This document shows, one piece after another, positions 10,402 to 20,276 of a stretch of 64,000 nucleotides of DNA. This DNA comes from Solanum dulcamara (lineage: Eukaryota > Streptophyta > Magnoliopsida > Solanales > Solanaceae). The notes beneath the pieces were generated by a model. The model ran no database searches. It saw only the letters and a list, made by a program, of their open reading frames with translations, and was not told the origin of the DNA. Location: the NCBI RefSeq assembly GCF_947179165.1, contig NC_077246.1:67000921-67064920 (forward strand), given 5' to 3'. The first letter of the stretch is position 1; every line of letters begins with the position of its first letter. Both the position numbers and the translations under genes were made by a program.

Positions 10402-10536
10402 ATTTTCTTCACAAAGAAAGAAAGTAAATATTATAATTAATACATAATTTATTATACAAAATTTTATTTTATTACATGGATCTAGAAAAATACAAACATA
10501 ATATTTAATAAATACAACAACAAAGATAATTGTTTA
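10402..10536 (-). other. gag stop codon and open 44-codon linker
   Basis: On the minus strand gag ends with TAA (10534-10536), followed by 44 codons with no stop that run straight into pol in the same frame. The linker is very U-rich on the sense strand and contains splice-acceptor-like sites (tttttctag and ctttgtgaag). Two expression routes are therefore possible: stop-codon read-through giving Gag-Pol, or splicing/internal initiation. It could also be a single recent nonsense mutation. Confidence 0.85.
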
Positions 10537-11526
10537 AATATTATCTGGCTTATCAACATTCATATTTACTTCTGGAAAATTAAAGAAATCAGCTACATCC
10601 AGATGCATGGGCTCAATATTGTCCTCAGAGATAAAATTTGTCTCTGGATTATTTTCTGCCCTCTTTAACGATGCCTGATATAGCTGAACCAAGCGTTTTG
10701 ATGACCGGCAAATCCGCGACCAGTGCCCCACACCTCCACATCTATGACATATTGTTTCTGAATTATTCTTCGGTAAAGCTTCTGGCTTTTTACCCTGCCT
10801 TTTATATTGCTGGTTATTTCTCGGTGCCAGCCGAGCATCATGATTAAAATTTCTTCTTTGATTACGACCACGACCACGACCACGACTGGGGCCATGGCCT
10901 CTTTCTCGTTGGTTAGAATTTGCCTGATTCACTTCAGGGAGTGGCAAAGAACCAACTGGCCGACTATCATGATTTTTCATTAATAGTTCATTATGTCTTT
11001 CAGCAATAAGAAGGTGAGAAAGTAATTCAGAATATTTTTTAAAGCCTTTTTCGCGATATTGCTGCTGCAGGAGCATATTCGCGGGTGGAAATGTGGAGTA
11101 CGTTTTTTCAAGTTTATCTTGTTCCGTGATTTCATCTCCGCATAAAGTTAACTGAGCTATAATTCTAAATAAAGCAGAATTATATTCAGTTATATTTTTA
11201 AAGTCCATCAGTCTCAGATTTAACCAGTCATAACGTGCTTGTGGAAGCATGACCAACTTCAGGTGGTCATACCTTTCTTTTAAATTTTTCCACAATTTCA
11301 AGGGATCTTTTAATGTAAGATATTGTAATTTAAGACCCTCGTCAAGATGGTGGCGGAGGAAAATCATAGCTTTTGCACGGTCTTGACTAGATGCCGTGTT
11401 ATCATCTTTGATGGTGTCTGCCAGACCCATCGATTCAAGATGAATTTCGGCATCTAGTGCCCATGAAGAGTAATCTTTTCCAGAGATATCCAAAGCAACA
11501 AATTCAATTTTTGAAATATTTGCCAT
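10534..11526 (-). CDS. gag: Ty1/copia Gag with CCHC zinc knuckle
   Basis: A 330-aa frame starting at the ATG at 11526, about 80 bp inside the 5' LTR. The N-terminal two thirds is the helical capsid-like gag domain common in plant copia elements. Then come an Arg/Gly-rich RNA-binding stretch (around residues 205-225) and a single zinc knuckle CHRCGGVGHWSRIC (CX2CX4HX4C) at about 259-272. It would package element RNA into cytoplasmic virus-like particles. It ends with its own TAA rather than fusing to Pol. Confidence 0.93.
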   Translation of the reverse strand: MANISKIEFVALDISGKDYSSWALDAEIHLESMGLADTIKDDNTASSQDRAKAMIFLRHHLDEGLKLQYLTLKDPLKLWKNLKERYDHLKLVMLPQARYDWLNLRLMDFKNITEYNSALFRIIAQLTLCGDEITEQDKLEKTYSTFPPANMLLQQQYREKGFKKYSELLSHLLIAERHNELLMKNHDSRPVGSLPLPEVNQANSNQRERGHGPSRGRGRGRNQRRNFNHDARLAPRNNQQYKRQGKKPEALPKNNSETICHRCGGVGHWSRICRSSKRLVQLYQASLKRAENNPETNFISEDNIEPMHLDVADFFNFPEVNMNVDKPDNI

Positions 11527-11583
11527 TTTATGAAAATAAATTTAAATAAACTTCTTACCACTTTTTGTTACCTTGAAAAATTA

Positions 11584-11606
11584 GTCGGAGCCTCGTGCTG
11601 ATAACG
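11584..11606 (-). other. Primer-binding region of the young copia element
   Basis: Immediately inside the right LTR the minus strand reads CGTTATCAGCACGAGGCTCC, the kind of TTATCAGCACGA site seen in many plant copia elements instead of the canonical TGGTATCAGAGC. Minus-strand DNA synthesis would start here. Confidence 0.65.
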
Positions 11607-11843
11607 TGTTGTAAAATGAGACTAAATTAACAATTTAATACTGAAAGAGAGAGTAAATAGGAGAACTGAAGAAGAAGCAAAGCACAGAATATTTTGTTTT
11701 TTTTCTTTTACGACTATGAATTACCAATTCATGGTAATGTATATATAGGTGTTAATTTAGTGGGATGCCCACTTTTAGTGGGCCCCACTTTAATATAAAA
11801 ATGTGGTGGGCATTCCACTTATATGTGGACACTCCACTTAACA
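11607..11843 (-). repeat. 5' LTR of the young copia element
   Basis: 237 bp, identical to the left LTR except for one base. It is followed by the target duplication AGGTC. As the 5' LTR on the minus strand it should carry the promoter; a tatatata-type site lies at about 11739-11750. Confidence 0.95.
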
Positions 11844-11848
11844 AGGTC

Positions 11849-12424
11849 AGTATTTTCAAAAAACAAAAATTAAAATTGACGTTCCAAGGTCAAAAAAATT
11901 TCTCCATCTTTAATTTGGGGTCGGTTTTTGCCTGAGGTCAGTTTTCTAGATTGGTTTTATACATTTTTAATAGTGAGTTTGGTTATGGCCCGTTTCTTTT
12001 GGTTCATTTTAATTCAATTATTAACTTAATTAATTTTACGTCACTTAAATTCAACAACGCCAATCTTGGCAAATAAATTCTAGAAAAAAAAATGTTAAAA
12101 GGTGTTTTATTAGCTTTAGATTTGAGATCAACTAAGCTCAAAGAATAGGTTAATAAAGCCGTTTTAGGTACTCAAAATTTTGGGATCCTAAAAAATAACT
12201 ACTTACATTAAACGTCCCTCTAATATGATTTTTAAAATTAAATGCTTAAATTCTTTGTATCATGAAAACTCAATGTTTACACCTCTATAAGAATGATAAA
12301 ATTAAAGAGTTACTAGTGAAAATGGTGTAGTTTAAAAAATACATATAAAGTGAAACATAACTCAATTAAAGCATATTATTGACGTAACTCGCATTATTGT
12401 TTTGTACATCAAATGGGTAATAAT
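11849..12424. other. Intergenic, no gene seen
   Basis: AT-rich. The first ~150 bp continue the pre-insertion sequence left of the copia element (ggtcagt/ggtcggttt phrases recur). No coding signal. Confidence 0.5.
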
Positions 12425-12690
12425 TATTCCCTCTGTCCCATATTAGTTATCATGTATATTAAAAATAGTTGTCCCAAATTAATTTTCAATTTAAACAATC
12501 AAGAGAGAATTAACTATATTTTTTCAACTTTACCCTTAACAGTAGTTATTCTAAAATTAAGAGGCACATAAATAGATAAAGATCAAAGAATTAATAAAAC
12601 GTATATTAGTCAAATAACTCTCCTAATTAATGTTTTCTTAAGGATTGTGCTAAACCTTATCATGACAATTAAAATGGGACAGAGGGAGTA
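12425..12690. mobile_element. Stowaway-type MITE
   Basis: A 262-bp element at 12427-12688 flanked by TA (12425-12426 and 12689-12690). The left end ttccctctgtcccatattag and right end (reverse complement) ctccctctgtcccattttaa are the Stowaway terminal repeats of the Tc1/mariner superfamily, continuing as imperfect inverted repeats for about 28 bp. The interior is AT-rich with no reading frame, so it is non-autonomous. Confidence 0.88.
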
Positions 12691-14904
12691 CTATGCAGTT
12701 TAATAACATATTTGACCAAACTTCTCAAAGGTCAAGTGTTTATTCATTCTTTTAAAAAGAATTTCTTATTTTTGAAATCACAAGCTTGTTCCAATTGAGG
12801 ATAATTGTGTATAATTAAAGAAGATATCATATTTTATATGATTAACTTTCTGCGAAATGAGTACATGAGATCATAATTTAAAATTTGAATAAAAAATATC
12901 TAGTATCCACACTTTATCATATGTTTAATTGGAACAAATAATATTTTAAATGTCTAAATAAAATTTATTGACAAATTTAAAAAAATATCAATGTGTTATA
13001 ACAATATACATGTAATATATATGGTGTATAAGCTTAAAACCCATTTTCCTCTCCTGGCTGTTAATCATCGTATTAGTCACGATGAAACGGTTCAATAGAG
13101 TTATTAAGAGAGAGAAAAGCACCAATCGAGAAATGATCCAAGTTTTAAAAGAGAGACAGATAGGCATAAAAGGGAGAAAATTGAAAAGATTACGAAGGGT
13201 TTATCAAAATTGAAATTTATAATTAATGTAATATAATATTTAGCTTAAATTGTTACAAAATTGTAAAAAATGTTGTTTGGTTGTGAGTATTATCATATCT
13301 AAAAAAAAGCATAATTAGTGCCTATAAATCATTAGAGAATATAATAAAAATACTCTTTACGATTAAGAACATGTTCAAAATAGTCTTTTAAGTATACATT
13401 AAAATAATTTTGACCTTTCAATTCTTCTCAAATAATTAAACCAATTTTATTTGTTGGTTAGACTAAAAATTGGTGAAAATTTACATCTAAAGGCACGATT
13501 TTTTTTTATAGTTTTTAATTTATTTCTGATGCAACTTTTTGGTGTATAGTATATTAAAAAGTATTTCATTTGTCCCATATTAGTCAATTATTATATTAAA
13601 AATAGTTATTCTATATTACTTATATGCCTTACTAAATCAAAAAAATATTAATTAAATTATTTCTATAATTCGCTGCAATTAATTCTTTTTGAAAAATTCA
13701 CATTTATTTGTAAAGTTCAAGAAAGATTCTTAATGGTTAATTAGTAAAACTATCTTTTTTATTTATGATTTCATAAATACCGTATAAAATAAAAAATGAT
13801 CAAATAATATAAGACAATGTAGTATCATTTCATTTAAAAAATGTCATGTCATTATAAAAGATATATATGTTTAAATTAAAATGTAGTACTACCTCTAGTC
13901 CATATTAATTAAATTTATAAAGGCAATGCATCCTCTTTAAAAAAAAAAAATAGAACAAATATTGAACATCACATAAAAAAGCAAAAATGAAAAAAATAAT
14001 AATAAATCAACAATTCTTGATTGTTGAACAGTTAATTTATTTTTAACCTTAAAACAGATTAAAAAATCGAATTACTCCCTCTAATCCATAATAATTGAAT
14101 TTTTTACCCTTTTTTCAATATTCAAAATAAATTAATTATTTCATATTTCAGAGAATTGTTAGATTTTTTTTTCATTTTTTTCTCTGTATTTTCTAGTTGA
14201 CAAGTTAGAACATTAAATGATAATATTTATGAATTTAATTTAATTTATGTCCTAAAAAATTTTCTTCTCAATGAGTGTACATTAAACATATATAAATCTA
14301 TATAACAAATTTTCCCCAGCAAAATAAATTGTTTCATATATACGATACTTGAGAAAAACGCTTTAAAAAAAATATATTTTTATTTCGACATACATTTAAT
14401 TTTTTTTTTAAAAAGGCTTTGTTAGTGAAAACAATTCACCAGAGAACTGATCCGAACTATTTTGAATTGATCCAATATATAACATCAAAACACTATTTTA
14501 ATTTTTTTATTTCGGAAAAAAAAAATCATGTTCAAATAGGTAATAAGAAAATTCAAATAAAAAAAGGAAAAAAAATGTAAATATGAATTTGTCTCTTCAG
14601 TTCAGGTCTCCATAACTTTTCCGCATTGTTAATCTCGGAAGAACGAAAGTTATATTTTTGATCATCATTAGAGACAAAAAGAAACTTTATATTATAAAGT
14701 CAAATAAAATATATATGAATTATAATTATGTACATAGAAAAACAAAAATTGATCAATAGTTTTGACTGTTCAAATCTCCATATATGAATAATGATAATAA
14801 TAAAAGGGAGAAAGAGAAAAACAATTTAGCACGATAGAGTTGAAGAGGAGCGGAGATGCAACTTTGCAAAACTTGGTAGCTGTATTTATAAGGGCAAAGC
14901 AACA
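12691..14904. other. AT-rich intergenic with MITE debris
   Basis: No gene is supported. A second, diverged Stowaway-like pair of ends can be traced at about 13562 (tatttcatttgtcccatatt) and about 13825. Single Stowaway-type left ends occur at about 13885 (ctacctctagtccatatt) and about 14074 (ctccctctaatccataat) without an obvious right partner. Confidence 0.5.
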
Positions 14905-15003
14905 GTGGAAATTATTAGAGCCCTAGTCAGCTTGGGCTTATCAGTTGTTTGGGCTGAAATATGATGAAAAGCCCAAGCTGACTAGGGCTCTAATAATTTC
15001 CAC
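14905..15003. repeat. Perfect 35-bp inverted repeat (hairpin)
   Basis: Arms 14905-14939 and 14969-15003 are perfect reverse complements (starting gtggaaattattagag), with one more A-T pair outside and a 29-bp spacer. The arms contain gccctag and aagccca words like those in plant housekeeping promoters, and a TATA-like tatttataagg lies 20 bp upstream at about 14883. Perfect pairing implies a recent inverted duplication or selection on the fold. Whether it is transcribed is unknown. Confidence 0.9.
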
Positions 15004-15299
15004 TTGGGAATTCAAACAACTGAAAAGCTATTTTGGTTAATAAATATTGTGGAATTCAAACAACTGAAAAGCTATTTTGGTTAATAATTGGCACTTTTTA
15101 GCCTAGAAGTAATTAGCAATTTTAAGACAAATAAAAACTGGCAACTAATAACCAAACAGTAAAAGAATCGAAAATTTATAGGTTAATTTTTATCAAACGT
15201 GTATTCAATCGTCATATAGCTTCCACAATATTTATTAGTAAACTTTACCTAAATCCCATAATGGAAAAGTCTAATTACTATACATCCCTCATTGTATCA

Positions 15300-16075
15300 A
15301 AATTACCCGATTTCCCTTTTTTTTTCAATTTTTCTGATACATTAGTTATGTATCTGATACATCAATTTAGCTGTAGAATAATTAATGAAGATCATCTATT
15401 TATGGATAGAATCTTAATATAAGGTATGATTAGTTATTTAAATCAATTACTGATCCAATTAATGGGATTAATTTGGTTTAAAAAAATAACGGTTGTGTAC
15501 ATGAAGATTCAAGCCCAAAAACAGAGCATAAATTCAAACCAAATTCGATTTCAATTTTTTTTCCAGTTTTGCTGATACATAAGTTATGTATCTGATACAT
15601 CAACTTTAGTTGTAGAATATTTAATGCATATCAGCTATTTATGGTTAGTATCTTAATGTAAGGTATGATTGATTCTTTAATTGAATTACTGATCTAATTA
15701 ATGGGATTAATTTGTTAAAAAAAGCAACTGTTATGTTCATGAAGATTCAAGCCAAAAAACAGAGCATCGTCTCGAATGGAAAAAATAGAGCATCAATTCA
15801 AACCAAAGTCGATTTCAATTATTTTTCCAGTTTTGCTGATACATAAGTTATGTATCTGATACATCAACTTTAGGTGTAGAATAGTTAATGCACATCAGTT
15901 ATTTATGGATAGTAAATTGAGATAAGGTATGATTGGCTCTTTAAATCAATTACTGATCTAATTAATGGGATTAATTGGTTAAAGAAGGCGACAGTTATGT
16001 ACATGAAGTTTCAAGCCAAAAAACAGAGCATCGACTCCAAGGAAAACAACAGAGCATCAATTCAAAAAAACTTCG
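15300..16075. repeat. Threefold ~240-265 bp tandem repeat with GATACAT words
   Basis: Three diverged copies share the phrase gttatgtatctgatacatc at 15345, 15583 and 15847 (periods 238 and 264), followed each time by a matching 'attaatgggattaat' segment and an 'aaaaacagagcat' segment. The self-complementary words gatacat/atgtatc continue to about 16500. The third copy runs into the last exon of the minus-strand gene at 16087. Confidence 0.85.
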
Positions 16076-16086
16076 CGTTTCATCAA

Positions 16087-16794
16087 TTAATCGATATGAA
16101 AATTAGCCCTATATGCCATGCCGAATCTCAATGGGTGGGACGGGATCTTCTTGATGAGGTATTTCATTCCCTGCATTGACATAAAAAATGGTTAAATACA
16201 ACTTGAACTTTATACATAAATACGATGTATCATATGTATTGAAATATTTGATACATGAGATTCTGATACATACAGAAGATGTATCAAAAGAAGTAAGACT
16301 TTATAAATTATAATCTGATACATAAATGTAGATGTATCAGAATCATTAAAACTTGATACAATAGAAACTGACACTTAAACACGAATAATCAGAAGTAGTA
16401 AATCTCCAAAACAAATGACATTTAAAAAAAGACTATGTATCAGAAGAGTTAGCGCTTGATACATGATACGCTGATACATAAACGATATGTATCAGAATCA
16501 AAAAACCTTCATAAAAACTTCATTAAAAAAAAACCTTAATTGAACTCATACCTTTGTGAGATTAGGGCGTGTTGTAACCCTTTCAATCTTGTTGTCTAGT
16601 TCTTTGGATGCATGTTTAACTGTAGCTTTCGACTTCAATTTCTCACGTAGCTTATCCATCACTGCTGGATCGTTACGATGTTTGGATCTAACCTCGTCGT
16701 AACCTTCCCAAGATGAATCAGAACCAGGTAAAACAAGAATTCCTTGATTTTTATTCGACTGTTTGAGACCATGAACGGATTCCATATGTATCAT
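16087..16794 (-). CDS. Two-exon gene of unknown function inside a transposon-like insert
   Basis: Exon 1 is 16552-16794, starting ATG ATA CAT ATG. The intron has consensus ends (AAG|GTATGAG ... TGCAG|GGA), and exon 2 is 16087-16170, ending in TAA. The exons join in phase 0 to a 108-aa hydrophilic, Lys-rich protein with no membrane segment or signal peptide. It starts MIHMESVHGLKQ; a second Met at residue 4 could be the true start. I do not recognise a family. The clean splice sites and the open second exon argue that this was a real gene, probably captured by the surrounding insert; whether it is expressed is unknown. The minus-strand sequence upstream (about 16800-17040) looks like a 5' UTR. 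Confidence 0.5.
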
Positions 16795-17298
16795 TGAAGA
16801 TATGAGTTACAAAAACAGAAAGATTTACAGAAGAAAGAAATTGATATCAATTTTAGAAGATTTTTCAAAGATTTACAGAAGAAATCAAACGATACAAATT
16901 TTAGGAGAAATCAAATTGAATGAGGATGAAGTGAGATTCCATATAAGGAAAAATTAAAATATACCTTAGTTAGAACCTTGAAATTGAGTAACAGATGTAC
17001 TCATAAATTCAAAATCTCAAAAACTGATGAAGAAGAGCGAATTAGGGCGAGAATTTAGGGAGGAAGAGTGATGTATCAGTGAGGGAGAGAGAGTTAAAGG
17101 AAAAATAGGGATTTTGGAATTTTTTTTGTATAATAGGGAATATAAGTAAATATGGTATTAGAATATGTGTAAAAGGGTAATTTTTCCTATTTATTAACCA
17201 AAATAGCTTTTCAGTTTCCCATAAGTTCCTAACCAAAAATTCAGTATCAATATACTCCAAAAATATTTATCATAACGAGATCGAAAATCAAGAGAACG

Positions 17299-19947
17299 AT
17301 GGAAACATTATTTGTTCTGATTCGTTATAACAGTGAATGGGATAGTAACAACAATTTTGTGGACTATTCACATGAAAGGGATAGTTATAAATACAGATGT
17401 TGCTTTCAATGAATTTTTTCAGATGATTGCAAATCACATTAATGTCGACACTTCCCTTAATTCATTGGAAATTCGTAATAAAATCAATGAGACATCAATA
17501 TCAATGTTGATACGAAGTAATATGGGATAGCAAGTATACATAGGATTGAAGAAAGAAACAAGGAATTTCAAAGACTATCCACTATGCATAACTTGAAAAG
17601 TTATTGACATACATCATATGCTGCAAATTACGGATATTGAGGATGATATTGTCAATGCCCATCTTGATACAAATGATTCCTACAACACAAACACTTTAGA
17701 TTTGGTAGAATACAACATTGCTGCTCAGGTTAATGCATATTTTGAAGAATGCTCTATTATTGAGAGTGTTACTACAAATATACCAGTAGAAGGTCAATTT
17801 TTCAAGAAAAAAAAAAGACTCTCAAGTCCATCCATCATGGTAAATTATGCTATTCGTACAAAATTTCAATTCAAGGTGATAAGATAAAGTTCATCAAGGT
17901 AAGACTGATTTTTGAAAAAAAAATTAAGCATACAGTATGTATTCTCTAAATAAATTAGTATTTGTATATATAGCTTCACTTGTATTGTTTTTGTACCAGT
18001 GTGTATTTGCTCAATCATGTATACATTAGTATTTGTATACATAAATATTTGTATACATGTATGGTTTCTGCACCAATGTATACATTCAACCATGAATAAT
18101 TTAAATATGACTAACTTTTGTGTATTCATTCAATTAGTATTTATAAAAATTCAACTGTATGGTTTATGCATCAATGTATACACAACCATGTATACATTAA
18201 TTTTTTAACCAGAATACCATGAGTTATAATTATAAATTGTTTTTATACATTAAAGGTACTTTCTTTGGTGTGTAAATGCTAATTGCACTTGAAAGTTTAG
18301 AAGCTCAGCCTTGCACAATTCAAAAAATTTCAAGGTTAGAAGATTCATTATTGATAACACATGTCTGGTAAAAGATAGGCTAATGTCACAATGCATTGCT
18401 ACGTTAATTGTAGTTGGAAGAGAGATAAAGAACAAATACAATGATCCACAAGTTATATACACTGCAAGATATATAATCTGACATGAAAACACAATTTGGA
18501 CTTGATTTGACTTATTGAAAAGCACACAACGCAAAATTAAAAGCTTTAAAAATGGTGAGAGGTGATGCAGAGGATTTGTATGCTGAAATACCAAGTTACT
18601 TGCACATGTTAAAGCAATCAAATCTAGGTTCTTTTGTTAGCTTGAAGAAAACATCCGAAAGACATTTTATTTATGCTTTTGCAGCTCTAAATTTTCTATA
18701 AAAGGTTTGGAGAATTGCAGGTCAGTTGTAGTAATTGATGACAACTTTCTCAAAACAGCATACCGAAGGACGTTTTTAACTGCAAGTTGTTAAGATACTG
18801 GAGGTATGAATACAAAAAAAAAATTTAATGAATTTTTCTTATTATAATTTCTCATCAATTGTTACTCGAATAATTTAACTCAGAGAATAATGCATCGTGG
18901 GAATGATTTTTTGAAAAGTTCAAAGAGACATATGATGTGGGGGAGAAAATGTGTTTTGTATCTAATAGGCATCAAAGCATAATAAGAGCTCTTTCAGATT
19001 TACCACATTATGCTTGTATGTGGCATCTATAGAAAACATCAAGGAATTTTTTAGGAAAAATCAATTACAAATAAGGGAGAATTTTTATGCGATGGTCCGA
19101 TCATATATTGTACAAGATTTTAATTACTATATGGCTGAAGTTGAATGTATTGACTATCAAGTAAAGGATTACTTATTTGATATCGAATACAATAAATGAT
19201 CACGTGCACATTCGACAAGCAATAGGACAATGACCATGACTTCCAACATAGCTGAGTCAATCAATCCAGCAACAAAAGACGCTAGGGATCTTTCTATAAC
19301 CAGGCTACTTGAAGAGATAAGGAAATTGATTGAGAAATGAAATTATGAGAACTCAAAGGAAGCTCGGTATACAAATACAATTCTTTCAGTAAAGTATGAA
19401 TCAGTACTCGCTGAAAATCTTGAAGTTGCACTACATATGATGGTAAAATATTATATATGTATACATATTATATATTCATTACTTTTTCTTTTTTTGAATT
19501 GCATAGTGTTTCTTGAATTGGTGAGGCCTTCAAGTGATTATCTGCACAACGTCAGACATCTCGAAAAGACATTTATTGTTTGTATAAGGGAGTGAAAATG
19601 TACATGTAAATGTTTGCAACTACATGAAGTACCATGTTCCCACACCTTAGCAGTATTAACTTTCAAGGGATTGGATGGAGAAAACTACGTTTCTTCGTAT
19701 TATACTAAGGAATACATGATGAAGACATGAAATTCCAGTTAATCCAATGCCCGATCCAAATACTTGGAAGTACTGGATGAGGTCATTACAAAAATTTTAT
19801 TGCCACCAACAGGAAATAAAGTATCCGATCGATATAAAAAAAAAGCCGTGGATACCAAAAACACAATCATGTAAGACATCATGTGAACAATGTGGATAAG
19901 AAAGACACAACCGACGTACGTGCAGAAACATGCCTAAAAGAAAGTAA
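17299..19947 (+). pseudogene. Degenerate MULE (Mutator-like) transposase
   Basis: The frame opens with ATG at 17299 and reads as the MuDR-type N-terminal region of Solanaceae MULE transposases (LFVLIRYNSEWDSNNNFVDYS). The catalytic region at about 18560-19100 has a VVVID-NFLK block (family D-G-TFLK, the first catalytic Asp context) and an SENNASWEWFF block. Further on, about 19590-19660 encodes a SWIM zinc motif (CTCKC...CSH) and about 19880-19925 a C-terminal zinc knuckle-like CEQCG...RRTC, before a TAA at 19945. Many stops and frameshifts interrupt the chain and intron-like AT-rich stretches (about 17897-18240) with repeated gtatacatt words lie within, so it is dead. Such enzymes cut and paste the DNA element in the nucleus. 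Confidence 0.85.
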
Positions 19948-20276
19948 CTTAGATATACTATCTTCTATAATATGTACTAGCTTTAACAAACACTTTCGGA
20001 TTTCATTAATGTCTTGAACAAGTTTTTAATATAATGATATTATTACTTCTAATTCATGTATGTGTTATATTAGATAGTGTAATAAGTTTGCAATTCTACC
20101 TTTCTAAAAAATATAGTTAGTTATAAAATTCAATTCACTATACATATACATATGTGCCTATAAAATAAAGTAATTCAAAATAAGAGTGTTAATAACATAT
20201 ATAGTTAACATTGTTTGCCCCTCCAACTAATAAATTTGAATTAGTTTAACTCAATTGATACACTTTAATTTTCAGC
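19948..20276. other. Spacer between transposase and DUF1985 relics
   Basis: AT-rich, with no coding signal on either strand. The two convergent pseudogenes face each other across it. Confidence 0.5.

Larger units (their letters stand above)
6431..11848 (-). mobile_element. Complete young Ty1/copia retrotransposon
   Basis: The element proper is 6436-11843, flanked by the 5-bp target duplication AGGTC (6431-6435 and 11844-11848). It has two 237-bp LTRs, a polypurine tract next to the left LTR (ctccccctt on the plus strand at 6673-6681), and a primer-binding region next to the right LTR, so it reads on the minus strand. gag (10534-11526) and pol (6883-10401) are both open over their full length. 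The LTRs differ at a single base (T at 6540, C at about 11711), 99.6% identity. With a commonly used plant rate of 1.3e-8 per site per year this is very roughly 0.16 My, an estimate from one substitution. The element has all parts needed for transposition except an obvious way past the stop between gag and pol. Confidence 0.96.
15006..17220. mobile_element. TIR-bounded non-autonomous insert carrying a gene
   Basis: The sequence gggaa...ctgaaaagctattttggttaataaat at 15006-15045 reappears inverted at 17187-17220 (ttattaaccaaaatagcttttcagtttccc), apart from an ~8-nt indel. These are terminal inverted repeats of about 30-38 bp around a 2.2-kb unit. The left TIR is itself duplicated in direct orientation (15007-15043 and 15051-15087, 44-bp period). 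Inside are a threefold tandem repeat and a two-exon minus-strand gene. I cannot find a clean target duplication. Given the MULE transposase 80 bp to the right, a Mutator-type (Pack-MULE-like) unit is the most natural reading, but the superfamily is inferred. Confidence 0.6.

Noticed and set aside
12691..13560. A protein-coding gene in the 12.7-13.6 kb interval
   Set aside because: All frames are short and AT-driven, with no splice-consistent exon chain.
13885..14300. Further Stowaway MITEs at ~13885 and ~14074
   Set aside because: Left-end-like sequences are present in the same orientation but I found no matching right ends with TA duplications.
14905..15003. Rho-independent terminator or confirmed miRNA gene
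   Set aside because: Bacterial terminators do not apply, and a perfect 35-bp duplex with no transcript evidence is not enough to call a miRNA; kept only as an inverted repeat.
15300..16075. CRISPR-like array of repeats
   Set aside because: The units are ~240-265 bp, diverged, and without short constant repeats or unique spacers. The genome is eukaryotic.
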